NCBI GenBank assembly: GCA_026707945.1 | Contig: JAPOVV010000115.1 | Location: forward strand, 485,646 to 549,645 | Reading direction: 5' to 3' | Source of the DNA: Gammaproteobacteria bacterium | GTDB lineage: Bacteria; Pseudomonadota; Gammaproteobacteria; Pseudomonadales; Azotimanducaceae | Length of the DNA: 64,000 nucleotides | Part shown: piece by piece, positions 17,277 through 25,571 of the stretch | Layout: every line of letters begins with the position of its first letter | Position numbering within the stretch: the stretch's first letter is position 1 | Translations under genes and position numbers: made by a program | Notes under the pieces: generated by a model | Told to the model about the DNA's origin: nothing | Database searches by the model: none | What the model saw: only the letters and a program-made list of their open reading frames with translations

Positions 17277-19025
17277 ATGGCGATGCCTACATCGACAGGC
17301 GTCATTGCACCTGACACGAAAGGTCAGAGCTTCTTCTCAAACGACCGCACGCTACAGAATCTAGCTCACCTATATCTTGACGACGCCCTCCGCGAAGCTA
17401 TTTGGCCACAACTGGAGGAATTGGGATATCGAGCGGCGAATGATCTAGATGAACATGCGATGCTGGCGAACCGGCATTCGCCGATTCTGCACCAACGCGA
17501 TAAGTACGGACAAGATCATCAGTGGATCGAATATCACGCTAGCTATCGTGCGCTAGAACAAGCCGCATTCGGTGATTTCGGACTCCACGCGATGTCGCAT
17601 CGACCAACTGTGGCGAATTGGGATCAACCGTTACCTATCTTCGCGAAGCATCTCTACACCTTTCTCTTCAACCAAGCGGAGTTTGGATTGGGGTGTCCTA
17701 TCAACGTTACCGATTCGGCCGCACACGTGATACGGCTCTTCGGCAGCGATGCGCTGAAGCAGAAACTTCTACCACGGATGCTCTCAACGGACTTAGACGA
17801 GCTTTGGCAAGGCGCGCAATTCATAACCGAGCAAGCCGGTGGTTCGGATGTTGGGCAAGTTACGACGCGTGCTGTCTTGGATCAACGTGAATGGCGCTTG
17901 TTTGGCGACAAATGGTTCTGCTCCAATGCCGACGCAGATGTCGCAATGATCTTGGCGCGTCCAGAGGGAGCAGAGAAGGGGTCACGCGGGTTAGCCCTTT
18001 TTGCAATGCCGCGCGCGCTTGAGGACGGTGAACCAAATCACATTCGTATCGTTCGTCTTAAGGACAAGTTCGGCACCCGTTCTATGGCTAGCGGCGAACT
18101 GCGAATGGAAGGCGCGCTGGCGTACCTCGTAGGGGATGAAAACGCGGGACTAAAGCAAATGCTCGAGATGATCAACTGGTCACGTCTGAGCAACGGGGTG
18201 AAATCATCGGCGCTTATGCGTCGAGCGGTTCACGATGCGTGTACTGTCTCCCAACACCGCGTGGTGTTTGGCAAGACGCTGATGGAACTTCCGCTCGCAA
18301 GACGTCAGTTGCTGAAGCTGCGATTAGCCTCGGAACAGTCGATGTCGATGTGGGCGTTTGTTGCGAACCAATTAGATATCGTGGAGAGCGGCGGGATCGG
18401 TTCAAACCAAGCGAATTCGATTGCCCGACTTGCCACGCCGATATTGAAAATGCGGGTGACGCGTGACGCACGTCAGGTATGCGGCGACGCGATGGAGATA
18501 CGGGGCGGTTGCGGATACATCGAGGACTTCGTGAATCCCCGATTGGTTCGTGATGCGCACCTTGGTTCGATTTGGGAAGGTACCTCAAACATCATCGCGA
18601 TCGACGCAATCCGCCGAGCAATAAATCGTAACAGTTGCCTGCCGCCGTTCATTGCAGAATTTCAGGAGCGAGTTGATGTCGTTGCGAGTGTTGTCCCCTC
18701 CTTTGCGCGGGAGTTGCGTGAGTGGTTGGAGAAAACAGAACGCACGGTTGTCGGCGTAGCTGAACGCGACGAGGAAGCGCTATTTCGAAGTATGACGACG
18801 GCACTGTACCACATTTGTTCGGCGATTCTCATGGCATGGGAAGGAGTGGAACTCGAACGTAGATGCGGCGATGCGTCTCGCCTGCTTTGGGCACGTCTCG
18901 CACTCGATCACAAGGTAGCAACGCAGGGACCGTTGACAGCGCCACCTGAGCGAACGTCTTTGTGTGATTGCTTGTTGAACGAAGAGTCTGTCGGGTTATC
19001 GCGAATTCGCGAGTTGATCGAGTGA
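17277..19025 (+). CDS. AidB-like acyl-CoA dehydrogenase family protein
   Basis: At 582 residues this is longer than ordinary acyl-CoA dehydrogenases (about 390) and matches the AidB-type branch, with an extra N-terminal helical region and extended C-terminus. FAD-site blocks are TEQAGGSDVGQVTTRA and LFGDKWFCSNADADVAM; the C-terminal catalytic-region block is DAMEIRGGCGYIEDF with EGTSNIIAIDAIRRA. E. coli AidB is an alkylation-response protein with isovaleryl-CoA dehydrogenase activity in vitro, but most homologues are uncharacterised. The ATG at 17277 lies in GTCCATGGCGATGCC; a second ATG two codons later is equally possible. The lipoprotein gene begins 8 bases after the stop. Confidence 0.85.
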   Translation: MAMPTSTGVIAPDTKGQSFFSNDRTLQNLAHLYLDDALREAIWPQLEELGYRAANDLDEHAMLANRHSPILHQRDKYGQDHQWIEYHASYRALEQAAFGDFGLHAMSHRPTVANWDQPLPIFAKHLYTFLFNQAEFGLGCPINVTDSAAHVIRLFGSDALKQKLLPRMLSTDLDELWQGAQFITEQAGGSDVGQVTTRAVLDQREWRLFGDKWFCSNADADVAMILARPEGAEKGSRGLALFAMPRALEDGEPNHIRIVRLKDKFGTRSMASGELRMEGALAYLVGDENAGLKQMLEMINWSRLSNGVKSSALMRRAVHDACTVSQHRVVFGKTLMELPLARRQLLKLRLASEQSMSMWAFVANQLDIVESGGIGSNQANSIARLATPILKMRVTRDARQVCGDAMEIRGGCGYIEDFVNPRLVRDAHLGSIWEGTSNIIAIDAIRRAINRNSCLPPFIAEFQERVDVVASVVPSFARELREWLEKTERTVVGVAERDEEALFRSMTTALYHICSAILMAWEGVELERRCGDASRLLWARLALDHKVATQGPLTAPPERTSLCDCLLNEESVGLSRIRELIE

Positions 19026-19032
19026 CTGCTTT

Positions 19033-19668
19033 ATGAGTCCGTTGACATTAAGACAGGTGAGCCAGCGACGAACTAACACACAAGGTTTCGTCACGCAAGC
19101 CTTTTCAAATCGAGACCGAATCGCTCTTCGATCGCTGCCTTGTTCGCTCGTGCTTGTATTCTGGTTTTTAGCGGGTTGTTCCACGATCCCGGAAAACGTA
19201 ACACTTGTGATCGAATCTAAGCCGAGTGGCGCAAACGTGGTTTCGAGCGAAGGTTGGCGATGTAGTACCCCATGTACGCGGAGTGTCCCACGCGAATCAC
19301 AATTTGATCTGAAGCTTACGCAAACGGGTTATCAACCAGTAGAGCAAGCGGTTGAGATTCCTGAACTTAAGCCGTCTCGAATCGGCACCTATATCGGTAC
19401 TAGTGTAGGTGTGGTTGCTGGATTCGTCGTAATTGACTTAGGCGAGGCAATCGGAGCGGCTATATTCGATGTACTTTTCGCTGGATTATTCGGACCTTTC
19501 GAACTGTCGACGAGCGAGAAACTCGAAGCCATCGCGCGAAGCACACTCGTCTTCGGTGGCGCAGGTTATGTCATCGACAGGATACGAGATGGCCAGCGTG
19601 CGAAGCGCGCACATCTCGTGAACGTAGTCTTGGTTGAACACGAAGCCGACGAAGAGCAGGGACGATAG
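19033..19668 (+). CDS. Putative lipoprotein with PEGA-like domain and hydrophobic C-terminal half
   Basis: The 211-residue protein has a long basic N-terminus, a hydrophobic stretch (about 38-49) and a lipobox FLAGC, so it is likely processed by the signal peptidase LspA. The mature part starts with VTLVIESKPSGANVVSSEGWRC, a pattern seen in PEGA-type extracellular repeats, with a CSTPC pair nearby. It ends in a glycine-rich hydrophobic segment (about 125-165) that could span or embed in a membrane. The 30-odd residues before the signal are unusual; no better start exists downstream. I do not recognise the family. It follows the acyl-CoA dehydrogenase by 8 bases and is convergent with the esterase. 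Confidence 0.6.
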   Translation: MSPLTLRQVSQRRTNTQGFVTQAFSNRDRIALRSLPCSLVLVFWFLAGCSTIPENVTLVIESKPSGANVVSSEGWRCSTPCTRSVPRESQFDLKLTQTGYQPVEQAVEIPELKPSRIGTYIGTSVGVVAGFVVIDLGEAIGAAIFDVLFAGLFGPFELSTSEKLEAIARSTLVFGGAGYVIDRIRDGQRAKRAHLVNVVLVEHEADEEQGR

Positions 19669-19746
19669 GCGTTCGTCGGATCGAAAGATACAAGCTCTAA
19701 CTAGGTCTAGATGCTGTGTTGAAACCTACCGTTCTAGTTGTGTTCG

Positions 19747-21480
19747 CTATTCGATGTTCGGTTCCGCTTCAGCAAATCCATCGTGCATGATCAGTTCAAA
19801 GACATCGAGCTTGGCCTTTCGCAGGTCTGAGATGACGTGAGACGATTCTTCGATAGCCAGCGTCCGGTTTGTCGAAGCCATATAGTGAGGCCATTCGGGT
19901 AAACCTTCGCCGTTTGGATCGCCGGTTTTGGCGAAGTTGACCCAATATTGGCGCATCGTGCTAGCTACCTTGCGATCGCTATCGTCCCAGAGAATAGGTA
20001 ATCCGTCATCTGCGTTCTCACCTGAATGAGATTGGAACACATACTGAATCTCCCCTCCGTGAAATGCGCCAAGCGATCGTCCGAAACCATCGAACGGAGG
20101 TGCGTGATTGAAGATGTAGACAAACGCCTTCTTGCCCTGGTTCTCGACATGCCGCGCCCACGTCCGCATCTCTGAAGTGAAGTACGCGTCGGACATCATT
20201 TCCTGCAACGCCGTTTTTGTTGATTTCTGTGCGTCTTCGGTATATGCGGCAATCAGGCTTTCTGCGTACTTTGGCGCGCTGGCATGGACTCCCGATTGCC
20301 AATCTTCGAAGGTTGTTTCCTGGACCTGTGTCCAGAGCGCGACTCCTTCATCCTTCGTTGAACCCACGATGGTGTCGACGTGACTCGCTCCTCCTTTGGA
20401 CATCAATACACGCATCTGGCTTGGAAACATGACGCCGTCGACATAGATTGACCGCCAAGGTACGTTTATTTCTTGTTCTGCAAGCCGTGCTACGATATTC
20501 TCGGGCGACATGTCGCGCATGTTGGCAATTGCTTCAGCGTCGCCAGATTCAGAAACTAGTGCTGCTGCAACGGCTTGACCAACGCCGTAGCCGGAGTTGT
20601 CCGGCAAACTAGGTGTAGGGATTAATTCGAGCTCATCATTGCTTTCGGTAAGCGTGGCGTGCTTCGCAAAACACCCGCCTGACTGTCCGATCGCTTTCTG
20701 GAAAAGTCCCTTGGCGAGCGGGGTAGCGACTAGATAGCAGACGCTAATGGAACCAGCCGATTCACCAAAGATGGTCACGTTTTCGGGGTCGCCTCCAAAA
20801 GCTGCAATGTTGTCCTGGACCCACTGCAACGCCGCGACTTGATCGTACAGACCTTGGTTACCGGACACGCCGAATTCTGACTCCGCGCTCAACGCTGGGT
20901 GTGCGAAGAAACCCATCAAGCCCAGGCGATAGTTCACGGTGACAACAACTACGCCGTCTTGCGCTAATCGGTCACCGTGATACCACGCTGCGGATCCCGA
21001 ACCCATGATGAAAGCGCCTCCGTGAATCCATACCATCACGGGGAGCTTGGCGTCACTTGATGTTGTGCCCGTCCATACGTTAAGAAACAGGTAATCCTCA
21101 CTCGTAGGTTCAGGGTCCGTCGCGTAAAAACCTTGCTCAAGCGTTGGCTGATAGCAACGAGGTCCAAATTCAACAGTCTGTCGAACGTCCTCCCATTTAG
21201 CGACCGGTTGTGGATTGCGCCATCGCAATTCACCGACCGGAGGCGCAGCGAAAGGGATACCCTTGAAAGCCCGCACTTCGGGAGCGACACCGCTGTACGC
21301 GCCTTGTATTGGCCCAGAAACGGTTTGGACAACCAAGTGCGACTCTACCTCTGCGTCATCGATCGAATCGCTTGCTAAGGTGAAAAGGGCAACAGCGCTA
21401 CATATTGAAGCTAATGCAAGCGATAGGTATTCATTACGCACAAGGACAGTACCGCGAATCAACTGTAGGGAGCCGACCAT
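19747..21480 (-). CDS. Secreted type-B carboxylesterase
   Basis: The 577-residue alpha/beta hydrolase belongs to the cholinesterase/para-nitrobenzyl-esterase family. A hydrophobic segment near residues 18-36 looks like a signal peptide after a slightly long N-region. The oxyanion motif is HGGAF (153-157), the nucleophile is Ser241 in FGESAGS, the acidic residue is probably Glu in STKDEGVALW, and the histidine lies in GAFHGGEIQYVF. The triad appears complete. It probably hydrolyses esters in the periplasm. It is transcribed alone, convergent with the lipoprotein gene. The physiological substrate is unknown. Confidence 0.88.
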   Translation of the reverse strand: MVGSLQLIRGTVLVRNEYLSLALASICSAVALFTLASDSIDDAEVESHLVVQTVSGPIQGAYSGVAPEVRAFKGIPFAAPPVGELRWRNPQPVAKWEDVRQTVEFGPRCYQPTLEQGFYATDPEPTSEDYLFLNVWTGTTSSDAKLPVMVWIHGGAFIMGSGSAAWYHGDRLAQDGVVVVTVNYRLGLMGFFAHPALSAESEFGVSGNQGLYDQVAALQWVQDNIAAFGGDPENVTIFGESAGSISVCYLVATPLAKGLFQKAIGQSGGCFAKHATLTESNDELELIPTPSLPDNSGYGVGQAVAAALVSESGDAEAIANMRDMSPENIVARLAEQEINVPWRSIYVDGVMFPSQMRVLMSKGGASHVDTIVGSTKDEGVALWTQVQETTFEDWQSGVHASAPKYAESLIAAYTEDAQKSTKTALQEMMSDAYFTSEMRTWARHVENQGKKAFVYIFNHAPPFDGFGRSLGAFHGGEIQYVFQSHSGENADDGLPILWDDSDRKVASTMRQYWVNFAKTGDPNGEGLPEWPHYMASTNRTLAIEESSHVISDLRKAKLDVFELIMHDGFAEAEPNIE

Positions 21481-21753
21481 TATCGCCGTGAAACGTGATC
21501 AGACGCGTACCAACGGTAATAGATTCGAATTACGCGAGCATCGAATCAGGTTAGCCCATACTACAGACTCTGCTAACATTTGACTTACGAACATGCTGTG
21601 CCACAGAGATCAGCCCGATGAACGTGCCTGTGAGGTCTGAGCACCAAATTCGCCGTATGTCATAAAGTTGCAGTTGTGGTTCGCGACATTTGATTTTTCG
21701 TAATATGACTCAGGTTACCCAATAAGTTCCCCGCAAGCGATGAGACGAATTCG

Positions 21754-22152
21754 TTGAAAGTTATTAACGGCCTTATCGCGGTCCTTCTGATTGGACTGGC
21801 ATATTTAGTGCGTTATGACACTTTGTTGGTTGTCGCACTGCTCACGACATCTGCTTTGACGCTACTGACACTGTTGCCTTCAGTGCGTGAGGTGTTTATT
21901 AGAGGCTTCGCGCTTATCAATATGCTCTTTATGTTCTTTTACTTCTATCGATTCTTCTCCGCTGTACCGTTGCTTCATCATCGATGGTATGTGGAGTTCG
22001 ACTATCTACCGATATGGATCGTATTGATCGGCGCGTTTGCGGCGATGCACGTGCTGGCTGATAACAGTTGTTGCCTCAAACGTGAACTTGAGGATCCAGT
22101 GCGATTGACGATTCCACGTTTCTGGGCGAATTCGCGCGAGCGTCACGCGTAG
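21754..22152 (+). CDS. Small membrane protein of unknown function
   Basis: The 132-residue protein has three or four hydrophobic segments (about 3-20, 24-40, 50-68 and 88-105) and a short polar tail containing NSCCLKRE. I do not recognise the family. The only reasonable start is TTG at 21754. A five-codon reading frame beginning ATG at 21740 ends in a TGA that overlaps this TTG, an arrangement that could couple reinitiation to the main gene; this is inference. The 273 bases upstream separate it from the divergent esterase and hold no other gene. Coding status is likely but not certain. Confidence 0.55.
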   Translation: MKVINGLIAVLLIGLAYLVRYDTLLVVALLTTSALTLLTLLPSVREVFIRGFALINMLFMFFYFYRFFSAVPLLHHRWYVEFDYLPIWIVLIGAFAAMHVLADNSCCLKRELEDPVRLTIPRFWANSRERHA

Positions 22153-22228
22153 GCAAACGTCGAGCTCGCCTACGTGCGTGATCGATGAAATTAATTAGAA
22201 ACCGGTTAGTAGACGGACCTCCATCGAC

Positions 22229-22648
22229 CTACCATTCGCCTATGTTCTTCATCGACGCCCACGGCTCTTGGGGAGCTAGTGGACCTCCGTCTTGCAGGAT
22301 TTCAACGCTAATGTTGTCGGGTGATCGAACGAACGCCATATAGCCGTCTCGCGGTGGACGATTGATGGTAACGCCACCGTCCTGCAGGCGCTGGCAAGTG
22401 TCGTAAATGTTCTCGACTTGGTAAGCCAAGTGACCGAAGTTTCGCCCGCCTTCTAGTGTTTCCGAGTCCCAGTTGTGCGTCAGTTCTACCTGTGCTGATT
22501 CATCGCCAGGCGCAGAGAGAAAAACTAGTGTAAACCGTCCTGCTTCGTTGTCGATGCGACGAAGTTCCTTTAAACCAAGGAGCTCGCAATAAAAGTTCAG
22601 CGAGGCGTCGATGTCGTTGACGCGAACCATCGTGTGTAAATACTTCAT
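22229..22648 (-). CDS. gloA: Glyoxalase I-like VOC metalloprotein
   Basis: The 139-residue single-module VOC protein matches lactoylglutathione lyase, which isomerises the glutathione-methylglyoxal hemithioacetal. It begins KYLHTMVRVNDIDASLNFYCELLGLKE-like, contains QVELTHNWD and FGHLAYQVENIYDTC, and ends with the metal-ligand strand NISVEILQDGG. Likely metal ligands are His6, Glu60-region, His-in-FGHLAYQV and Glu in VEIL, as in the Ni2+ enzymes. The gene is divergent from the SDR with about 80 bases between. GloA is the best guess, but other VOC enzymes share this pattern. Confidence 0.8.
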   Translation of the reverse strand: MKYLHTMVRVNDIDASLNFYCELLGLKELRRIDNEAGRFTLVFLSAPGDESAQVELTHNWDSETLEGGRNFGHLAYQVENIYDTCQRLQDGGVTINRPPRDGYMAFVRSPDNISVEILQDGGPLAPQEPWASMKNIGEW

Positions 22649-22731
22649 ACCGCTGTATCCAGTTTTTAATGGAGCAAGTTTTCAATTTAACCCCGTCATA
22701 ATGCGTCATGGCGAAAGAAGGAAGTTAATTT

Positions 22732-23520
22732 ATGGACCTTCGTGGGAAAACCTGCATTGTCACGGGTGGCGCTAGTGGTATTGGTGCTGCGTGTAGTCGA
22801 GCATTTGCAGCGCTAGGCGCGAACATCGTCGTCGCTGACGTCAATGACGAAGGAGCAGAGGCCGTCGCTGGCGAGATCAGAGGTCGAGCGGATCATTGCG
22901 ATGTTGGAAAAGAAAGTGACATCAATGCGACGGTCGCAGCCGCGGAAGAAGCGTTTGGTCCCGTAGACCTATTTTTCAGTAATGCAGGAATCGCAACGGG
23001 CGGCGATCCTCTCGAGACGGATATTCAGGATTGGCACGATCAATGGGACATCAACGTGATGGCGCACGTTTATGCGATTCGAGCTGTTTTGCCCGGGATG
23101 CTAGCACGTGGGAGCGGTTACTTCGTGCACACATCGTCGATGGCTGGGATCCTAACGACGCATGGCAACGTGCTCTACGCGGCAACAAAGCACGCGGTGG
23201 TGGCTATCGCAGAGTGGATGTCCATAACGTATCACGATCAAGGTATTCGTACGTCACTTCTTGCGCCTCTGGGCGTGAATACGCCAATGCTCGGTGGAGG
23301 AAGAACGGCTTTTACTCAGACAGCAGCCGGACCGATAAAGGAACCAGAAGATGTCGCGGATATGGTGACGAGCGCTATACAGAATGAACGGTTCTTGGTT
23401 CTCACCGACGAAATCGCGCAAACTTGGATGGACCGTAAAAACAGCGACTTAGAACGCTGGTTAAATGGCATGCGTCGATTGCAACGCAAAATCGATGATG
23501 CGAAGCAAAAAGGCATGTAA
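22732..23520 (+). CDS. Classical short-chain dehydrogenase/reductase
   Basis: The 262-residue protein carries the NAD(P) loop TGGASGIG (11-18), the structural SNAG (83-86), and the catalytic Ser136 area and Tyr149-xxx-Lys153. An acidic residue after beta-2 (VVADVND) favours NAD+ over NADP+. The substrate is not evident; the LLAPLGVNTPML segment resembles SDRs of ketone or hydroxyacyl metabolism. The ATG follows GAAGGAAG, a good ribosome site. The tRNA-Pro gene lies on the opposite strand one base after the stop codon. Confidence 0.87.
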   Translation: MDLRGKTCIVTGGASGIGAACSRAFAALGANIVVADVNDEGAEAVAGEIRGRADHCDVGKESDINATVAAAEEAFGPVDLFFSNAGIATGGDPLETDIQDWHDQWDINVMAHVYAIRAVLPGMLARGSGYFVHTSSMAGILTTHGNVLYAATKHAVVAIAEWMSITYHDQGIRTSLLAPLGVNTPMLGGGRTAFTQTAAGPIKEPEDVADMVTSAIQNERFLVLTDEIAQTWMDRKNSDLERWLNGMRRLQRKIDDAKQKGM

Positions 23521-23521
23521 C

Positions 23522-23598
23522 TGGTCGGAGTGACTGGATTTGAACCAGCGACCCCCGCCTCCCGAAGACGATGCTCTACCAGTCTGAGCTACACTCCG
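23522..23598 (-). tRNA. tRNA-Pro, anticodon CGG, CCA encoded
   Basis: Read on the minus strand, the 77-base gene starts CGGAGTG and ends CACTCCG-A-CCA, giving a 7-bp acceptor stem with C1:G72 and discriminator A73, both bacterial proline identity elements. The D arm is GCTC/GAGC, the anticodon loop is TTCGGGA with anticodon CGG and G37, and the T arm is GCTGG-TTCAAAT-CCAGT. The CCA tail is encoded and ends one base after the SDR stop codon. It reads CCG codons. Confidence 0.95.
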
Positions 23599-23725
23599 AC
23601 AGATGGGAAATATCGGCGAATCGAAGGGAATGAAAGCCGATAACGGGTACTTAGGCGGCAAATTCTAGTGAGTGAGATCGATGAATGACTTCTTCGGTCG
23701 ATAGCACTGATAAGGAGTTGGGCTT

Positions 23726-24733
23726 CTACTGTATTCGCTCTAACGCAATGTCAGCAAGATGGTTTAATCCATCACGATAACGACTCGGTGGTAAACGAAA
23801 CAGAGAACTCTTCGCGAGATGCGTCTGAGCGAGCGCGTTCGCTCGCGTATATCCCAAAGCGCCTGATTGCTTAACGATATCCATGATCTGCCCCGAATCG
23901 TCGGCAGACTGTTCACGAATAGCCGTTCGTATGAGTGTTGCATGATCATGGAGGCTGTAGCGCATTGCGAATATGAGCGGAAGCGTCGGCTTACCTTCGC
24001 GCAGATCATCGCCGACATTTTTTCCTAATTGATCACTGTCACCTGCGTAATCGAGCAAGTCATCCATGAGTTGATAGGCTAGACCGAAATGTAGGCCGAA
24101 TAGCCGTGCCGCTTCAATTTCGTCCAAGTTCGCGTTTGCCAAAGTCGCGCCAGACTCCGCTGCTGCCTGAAACAGCAGTGCGCTCTTGCAGCGGATGATG
24201 TCCATATAGTCTGCTTCTGAGAGGTCCGGATCACGGACGTGCTCCAACTGTTTGACTTCACCAGCGGCAATGAGGTTGGTTGCTTCACTGATTACCGACA
24301 TGATGTCCATCCGTCCTAATTGCACCATGAGTTGGAACGATCGAGAATAGAGGAAATCGCCGACCAGAACGCTCGGTGCGTTCCCCCACAACAGATTGAC
24401 CGTTTTGCGCCCACGGCGACGTTGCGAACGGTCAACGACATCGTCGTGTAACAGCGTCGCGGTATGAAGAAATTCAAGCAATACGGCGAGTGTCACGACA
24501 TCGTCGCCGCGGTACCCGAGTGCACGTGCAACGAGTACGGCTGTCATCGGTCGCAGGCGTTTGCCGCCGGATTCAACGATATATTCGCCAATCGACGCGA
24601 CCGTCGCGACATCAGATTCAAGATTCGATTGAATTAGCTTCTCCGCAGCATTGAGTTCAGATTGAACGAGCTGGGTCACCTGTGAGAATGACGCCGGTAA
24701 GTGAGGCTCAATCGACGGATATGGGGAACTCAC
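23726..24733 (-). CDS. ispB: Polyprenyl (octaprenyl) diphosphate synthase
   Basis: This 335-residue trans-prenyltransferase makes the long isoprenoid side chain of ubiquinone or menaquinone. It has the first aspartate-rich motif DDVVD within LLHDDVVDRSQRRRG, the second DDLLD within LMDDLLDYAGD, and the GGKRLRP substrate block near residue 55. Length and the region before the first DDxxD suit the octaprenyl class rather than farnesyl synthases. It is divergent from rplU-rpmA-obgE, the same arrangement as in E. coli. Product chain length cannot be read precisely. Confidence 0.93.
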   Translation of the reverse strand: MSSPYPSIEPHLPASFSQVTQLVQSELNAAEKLIQSNLESDVATVASIGEYIVESGGKRLRPMTAVLVARALGYRGDDVVTLAVLLEFLHTATLLHDDVVDRSQRRRGRKTVNLLWGNAPSVLVGDFLYSRSFQLMVQLGRMDIMSVISEATNLIAAGEVKQLEHVRDPDLSEADYMDIIRCKSALLFQAAAESGATLANANLDEIEAARLFGLHFGLAYQLMDDLLDYAGDSDQLGKNVGDDLREGKPTLPLIFAMRYSLHDHATLIRTAIREQSADDSGQIMDIVKQSGALGYTRANALAQTHLAKSSLFRLPPSRYRDGLNHLADIALERIQ

Positions 24734-24839
24734 AATGGCTTACGTAAAGATGTCACTGTATATGAAGGGTCAAGGGATTCCCGAACGATCGCGGGGAATA
24801 TCGCTGGTGAGCGCGATTGAGTAAAATTCTATTTGCGCC

Positions 24840-24869
24840 CTGACATGTAAACCTATGTGTCAGTGTATT
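24840..24869 (+). promoter_or_regulatory. Possible rplU operon promoter with inverted repeat
   Basis: A CTGACA hexamer (24840-24845) and TGTATT (24864-24869) are separated by 18 bases, an acceptable sigma-70 spacing, about 80 bases before rplU. The first hexamer also pairs with TGTCAG at 24858-24863, forming a 6-bp inverted repeat in the spacer. Both could be coincidental. Confidence 0.25.
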
Positions 24870-24946
24870 CCGCGCTATATCTTTCGGCTAAATCGGTTCA
24901 GGTTTAGCGAAGCATTTCCCTAAGCACGATTTCTAGAGTTGCTGGC

Positions 24947-25258
24947 ATGTTTGCAGTCATTGAAACTGGTGGTAAGCAATATCGCGTTGAGGAAGGCGCA
25001 CAGGTTTCGGTCGAGAAACTCGACGCGGAAGTTGGTGCAGAAGTCGAGTTCGATCGCGTCTTGATGGTTGCCAACGATGAATCAGTCGAAATTGGGACAC
25101 CGCTTGTAGAAGGTGCTCGTGTTACTGCCAAAGTTGTGGAGCAGGGACGCCGCGACAAGATTCGGGTTATCAAGTTCAAGCGTAGGAAGCACTATTTGCG
25201 TCGTGCGGGGCATCGACAAAAATTCACCGCGGTTGAGATCGTGGGTATTTCGCATTAG
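24947..25258 (+). CDS. rplU: 50S ribosomal protein L21
   Basis: The 103-residue protein begins [17 protein letters not shown] and ends with the basic [21 protein letters not shown], standard for bacterial L21, which binds 23S rRNA in the large subunit. Length is normal. It heads the conserved rplU-rpmA-obgE unit, with rpmA 9 bases downstream. The ATG at 24947 is preceded by TAGAGTTGCTGGC, so the ribosome site is modest. Nothing unusual is seen. Confidence 0.98.
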   Translation: MFAVIETGGKQYRVEEGAQVSVEKLDAEVGAEVEFDRVLMVANDESVEIGTPLVEGARVTAKVVEQGRRDKIRVIKFKRRKHYLRRAGHRQKFTAVEIVGISH

Positions 25259-25267
25259 GTAGTCGAC

Positions 25268-25525
25268 ATGGCACACAAGAAAGCGGGCGGTAGTACGCGA
25301 AACGGGCGAGATTCTGAATCGAAACGATTGGGGATTAAGCATTTCGGCGGTGAGCAAGTTCAACCAGGCAATATCTTGATTCGTCAGCGTGGCACGAAAT
25401 ATCACGCCGGCGAGAACGTTGGTTGCGGTCGCGATCACACGCTCTTTGCCACGGCAGCCGGAACGGTTGTCTTTCGCAAACACGGCGAACATCAACGCAC
25501 CTACGTTAGCGTAGCGACGAACTAA
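25268..25525 (+). CDS. rpmA: 50S ribosomal protein L27
   Basis: The 85-residue protein starts [16 protein letters not shown], the conserved L27 N-terminus that reaches the peptidyl-transferase centre, without the cleavable extension found in Firmicutes. The middle block [21 protein letters not shown] and FHAGENVGxGxDHTLFA-like stretch complete the match. It lies 9 bases after rplU and is cotranscribed with it. A hairpin follows before obgE. Confidence 0.98.
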   Translation: MAHKKAGGSTRNGRDSESKRLGIKHFGGEQVQPGNILIRQRGTKYHAGENVGCGRDHTLFATAAGTVVFRKHGEHQRTYVSVATN

Positions 25526-25541
25526 CCTTCTATTCCAGTCG

Positions 25542-25564
25542 ACGACGGAAACCAATGCCGTCGT
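25542..25564 (+). terminator. Hairpin between rpmA and obgE, possible attenuator
   Basis: ACGACGG (25542-25548) pairs perfectly with CCGTCGT (25558-25564) around a 9-base loop, followed by ATTTCTC and the obgE ATG at 25572. It could reduce read-through from the ribosomal genes into obgE or limit obgE translation, because no purine-rich ribosome site lies between the hairpin and the start. Confidence 0.4.
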
Positions 25565-25571
25565 ATTTCTC

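Noticed and set aside
23520..23600. tRNA with G1:C72 acceptor stem and no CCA
   Set aside because: An alignment starting at GTCGGAG leaves four bases before the D stem. Shifting by two gives CGGAGTG/CACTCCG with A73 and an encoded CCA, a normal bacterial tRNA-Pro.
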